Virus record (IMG/VR): IMGVR_UViG_3300006737_000093
Span: 1-33,322 of that record
Strand: one strand, 5' to 3'
DNA length: 33,322 nucleotides
From: a virus
Part shown: positions 32,001 through 33,322 of the stretch, piece by piece
Position numbering within the stretch: position 1 is the first letter of the stretch
How the letters are laid out: each line of letters opens with the position of its first letter
Position numbers and translations under genes: made by a program
The notes under the pieces: model-generated
What the model saw: the letters and a program-made list of their open reading frames with translations, nothing else
The model's database searches: none
What the model was told of the DNA's origin: nothing

Positions 32001-33322
32001 GTTAATAAAGAACCTGATGCTACCACATTAGTAATTCCTCTAGAATCTTGACCTGACATTCTAGTTATAAAAACATTTAATATATTATAACTAGTAGTAC
32101 TAGAATCATATATAAAATCACTTTCTGATATATTTATAGTTATAGGTGTTTGTGGTATTCCTTCAAAATCATAATTTATAATTAACTCTAATGGATTGGT
32201 AGGTGTAAATATATTATTTAATGATTTAGGATTACATGTAGCACAATTAAAATCTAAATTTACATCTAAATAAGATGTATATGAATTTTGAATATTATTA
32301 GTAACTATATGTGGAATTAAATTTCTATCAGGAAATTTATGATGTCTAATAGGAGTACCTGCTAATGTATTTCCACAATTATCCGTACCCCAATAATCAT
32401 TACCATTACAATCTAAAATAGTAGGATATACTGAATTAGGAGATTCCCAATAAGACATATATCCTGATGTTTCATTTATTGGTGCTGCTGTATTATATAC
32501 TTGCCAATATTTTAATTTTTCATTATTTGGTAAACTATTATATGCAGTTTCATTAGGATATAAATAATATAAATCTTGATTCCAAACACTAATAATATCT
32601 TGTGGACAAATTTTATTTATTTGTTTAATAGTCATATAAACACTAGTATTATTATATAAAGAATCGCTTCTTAACCAATATTTAATCTGACCCTGACCTG
32701 TTGATCCTGCAGTAGTACATGTTCCAAAAAGAATTTCAACCCAATCTCCAGATTGTGGGGAATTTGCCGATTGTGTATTACCATTACTAGGATAAGGAAC
32801 ACTACAAGGTGGAGTACAACCTGTACAAGAAGTAACAGATTGATCATTTGCACTAAGTATTCCTTCAGAACCTTGCATAAATTTTGCAGATTGTCTTACA
32901 TAAGTTGCAGTACCTGCAGTACTGCAATCATTAGATAATAATACCCAACCTGTGCCACTAGGAGGTACAGGTGATCCTGATACACAAGTTGTTGTTACTT
33001 TTTCTCTAGCATATATAGGTCCTAAAAACCCCCAAGCTTGAAAATTATTAACTTTATCTTTCATTTCCCACCAAGTGTTATTTATTTCAGCAGGTAAAAC
33101 ACCACTAGGAAAAGCAAAATCATATAAAGGAAGTTCAGTTATAAATGCAGTACAATTATTATTTTCTACTGTAATTGTTAGATTTTCTATAGGATATTCA
33201 GAACAAACAATTTCATTAAAAGTATTAATATCATTAGAATTATTAATAGTTTTACTATAAGAATAATTTACTCCATTAAGAGTATAATTAACTACATATG
33301 AAGTAACTCCTGTTCCTACACA
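29042..33322 (-). CDS. Large tail/muzzle-like structural protein (N-terminus beyond window edge)
   Basis: The frame is open from the right edge, so the ATG at 33064 is internal. Another 86 codons upstream read as convincing protein (VVNYTLNGVNYSYSKT, an Ig-like beta pattern, then FAFPSGVLPAEINNTWWE), giving at least 1426 residues. Visible residues about 96-240 are Cys/Ser/Thr/Gly-rich, with repeated C-S/T-T-A-G units. The middle is beta-rich. A long hydrophobic hairpin sits near 757-796 (IFLIVGIIAAAALTAVTLGA and onward). A YDCCSNC cluster lies near 937, followed by propeller-like strands (WATTKTENGIFFVDQFNGQ, later SWTLSYSFLSQSWISFHSY). This body and its place ahead of the cargo genes fit the crAss-like tail muzzle protein that closes the tail tip. 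A receptor-binding tail protein is the alternative. It ends in TAG, 31 bases before the cargo gene. Confidence 0.78.
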   Translation of the reverse strand, partial: CVGTGVTSYVVNYTLNGVNYSYSKTINNSNDINTFNEIVCSEYPIENLTITVENNNCTAFITELPLYDFAFPSGVLPAEINNTWWEMKDKVNNFQAWGFLGPIYAREKVTTTCVSGSPVPPSGTGWVLLSNDCSTAGTATYVRQSAKFMQGSEGILSANDQSVTSCTGCTPPCSVPYPSNGNTQSANSPQSGDWVEILFGTCTTAGSTGQGQIKYWLRSDSLYNNTSVYMTIKQINKICPQDIISVWNQDLYYLYPNETAYNSLPNNEKLKYWQVYNTAAPINETSGYMSYWESPNSVYPTILDCNGNDYWGTDNCGNTLAGTPIRHHKFPDRNLIPHIVTNNIQNSYTSYLDVNLDFNCATCNPKSLNNIFTPTNPLELIINYDFEGIPQTPITINISESDFIYDSSTTSYNILNVFITRMSGQDSRGITNVVASGSLLTTTSGSAQIITVDIDGNPVSPSADISESSPISDKEINVLGIKFDNITYPHSDIVGHYIVRGDRDIFNRTVIDKGISNPLHATNQQTTAFSLFSFLRGGPDDSGILTNKRSASDNYLLTPDLLFNKTNINGTHIKRINEFRSINTRTFGNKSNIVGQDIEFDNFTQFGAPAGTSAVLGTGTAVLQAVRILNYEGLESNLPIRIRPINKSLYMSPLSKDENFINGRTTYNISQTNSVQILDLVDTGTTIQPENNVNNLCYVSVKADRNIHPDLFSIKYYRTHNCLYNNSVPINIFGGDTFINRFDIPNTIFYRTNNAIWGDIFLIVGIIAAAALTAVTLGAASPIAIGVIIAGAVGVTSQTISTIIEDMQDTGLEDALKEDTNIDRKTDTGKQALIYTSELASGIYVESTININLRQDLVTFSPGNTYLKPSLFVEDPPIDELTHFRDKLVFYNEDAEAPKERWLHRGITLPEIYHYNKDFSVFNKLNVYFPLFESYDCCSNCLEEFPTRISYSQQSFQEEAADNYRVFLANNYRDIEAEKGDITNLIRNKNSLLVHTKESLFALPQNVQERITNDLISFIGTGDYFSIPPRLIVDDALGSAGSIDKWATTKTENGIFFVDQFNGQIFLTGAKGLVPINTGLRNYFKENLVLFLAEQYYNLTSTQFPNKDNHANPNGIGFHSVYDYRHKRIILTKRDYQILPAYTADFKKISSVSEIETGKLFFNTTTNKFGIGTGVGTFDDVDLSNATYFENKSWTLSYSFLSQSWISFHSYIPLYMYSRHNNFVSFIDNRIWKHGIVGNYQNFYGTRYKHILEYISLSSPIVTRIFDEVLLQTIAKKYDTGTKEFIDQRFVTFNKAIFHNSTQATGELTLNVKNYNTEDYLINQINNGSGDQITIDRNERNWTINEIRDYRTDYLNSIWTKNWTQMQIQFPIDKVINSSTISFTKDWYDLQPMRDKYLIIRFIFDNFDDISLTTNYTFEKENRSFR

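Noticed and set aside
33075-33260. Plus-strand 61-residue frame at the right edge
   Set aside because: The opposite strand is an open, protein-like continuation of the muzzle-like gene, so this is its shadow.
4305-33322. Possible stop-codon reassignment, as in some crAss-like phages that recode TAG
   Set aside because: The giant frames are open under the standard code. TAG ends the genes at 3254, 4305 and 29042, TGA ends those at 2514 and 3731, and readthrough of the TAG at 4305 would add only six codons.

Overview
The window is about 33 kb of an AT-rich, tailed double-stranded DNA phage genome that fits the crAss-like phages (Crassvirales) infecting Bacteroidota. The strongest evidence is the minus-strand set of giant late genes. 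Read in transcription order these are a very large structural protein with a beta-propeller-like body, a glycine-motif-rich internal protein, an 829-residue partner, a 4664-residue protein carrying the DFDID motif of crAss-type virion RNA polymerases, and a 1567-residue membrane-prone partner. This matches the muzzle, cargo and virion RNA polymerase order known from crAss-like phages. All assignments come from recognised motifs and gene order, not from a database search.

Region 1 (1-4231, plus strand) is a compact early or metabolic cluster. It holds the C-terminal part of a spore photoproduct lyase-like radical SAM protein (its start lies outside the window), a stand-alone Nfu/NifU C-terminal iron-sulfur scaffold, six small unrecognised proteins, a membrane-anchored glucosaminidase-type lysin followed by two tiny membrane proteins, a strong terminator, a 58-residue protein and a dUTPase. 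Genes are packed or overlapping, and A-rich leaders (several ending in taacaATG) often sit inside the last codons of the preceding gene. Lyase plus scaffold suggests repair of UV-damaged DNA with its own iron-sulfur supply. dUTPase keeps dUTP out of the replicating genome.

Region 2 (4232-4332) is the convergence point. Two tandem hairpins with T-tracts face plus-strand transcription, and the second overlaps the 3' end of the opposing late gene.

Region 3 (4305-33322, minus strand) is one continuous late cluster of five giant genes with gaps of 44, 31 and 3 bases and one 1-base overlap. The gene at the right edge is truncated by the window: its frame stays open through 33322, so the ATG at 33064 is internal. 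The inferred role of this block is to build the portal-distal tail structure and to package and eject internal proteins, including an RNA polymerase that would transcribe early genes on entry. There is no gene-free stretch over 300 bases. I saw no tRNA, CRISPR array, insertion sequence or integrase. TAA, TAG and TGA are all used as ordinary stops.
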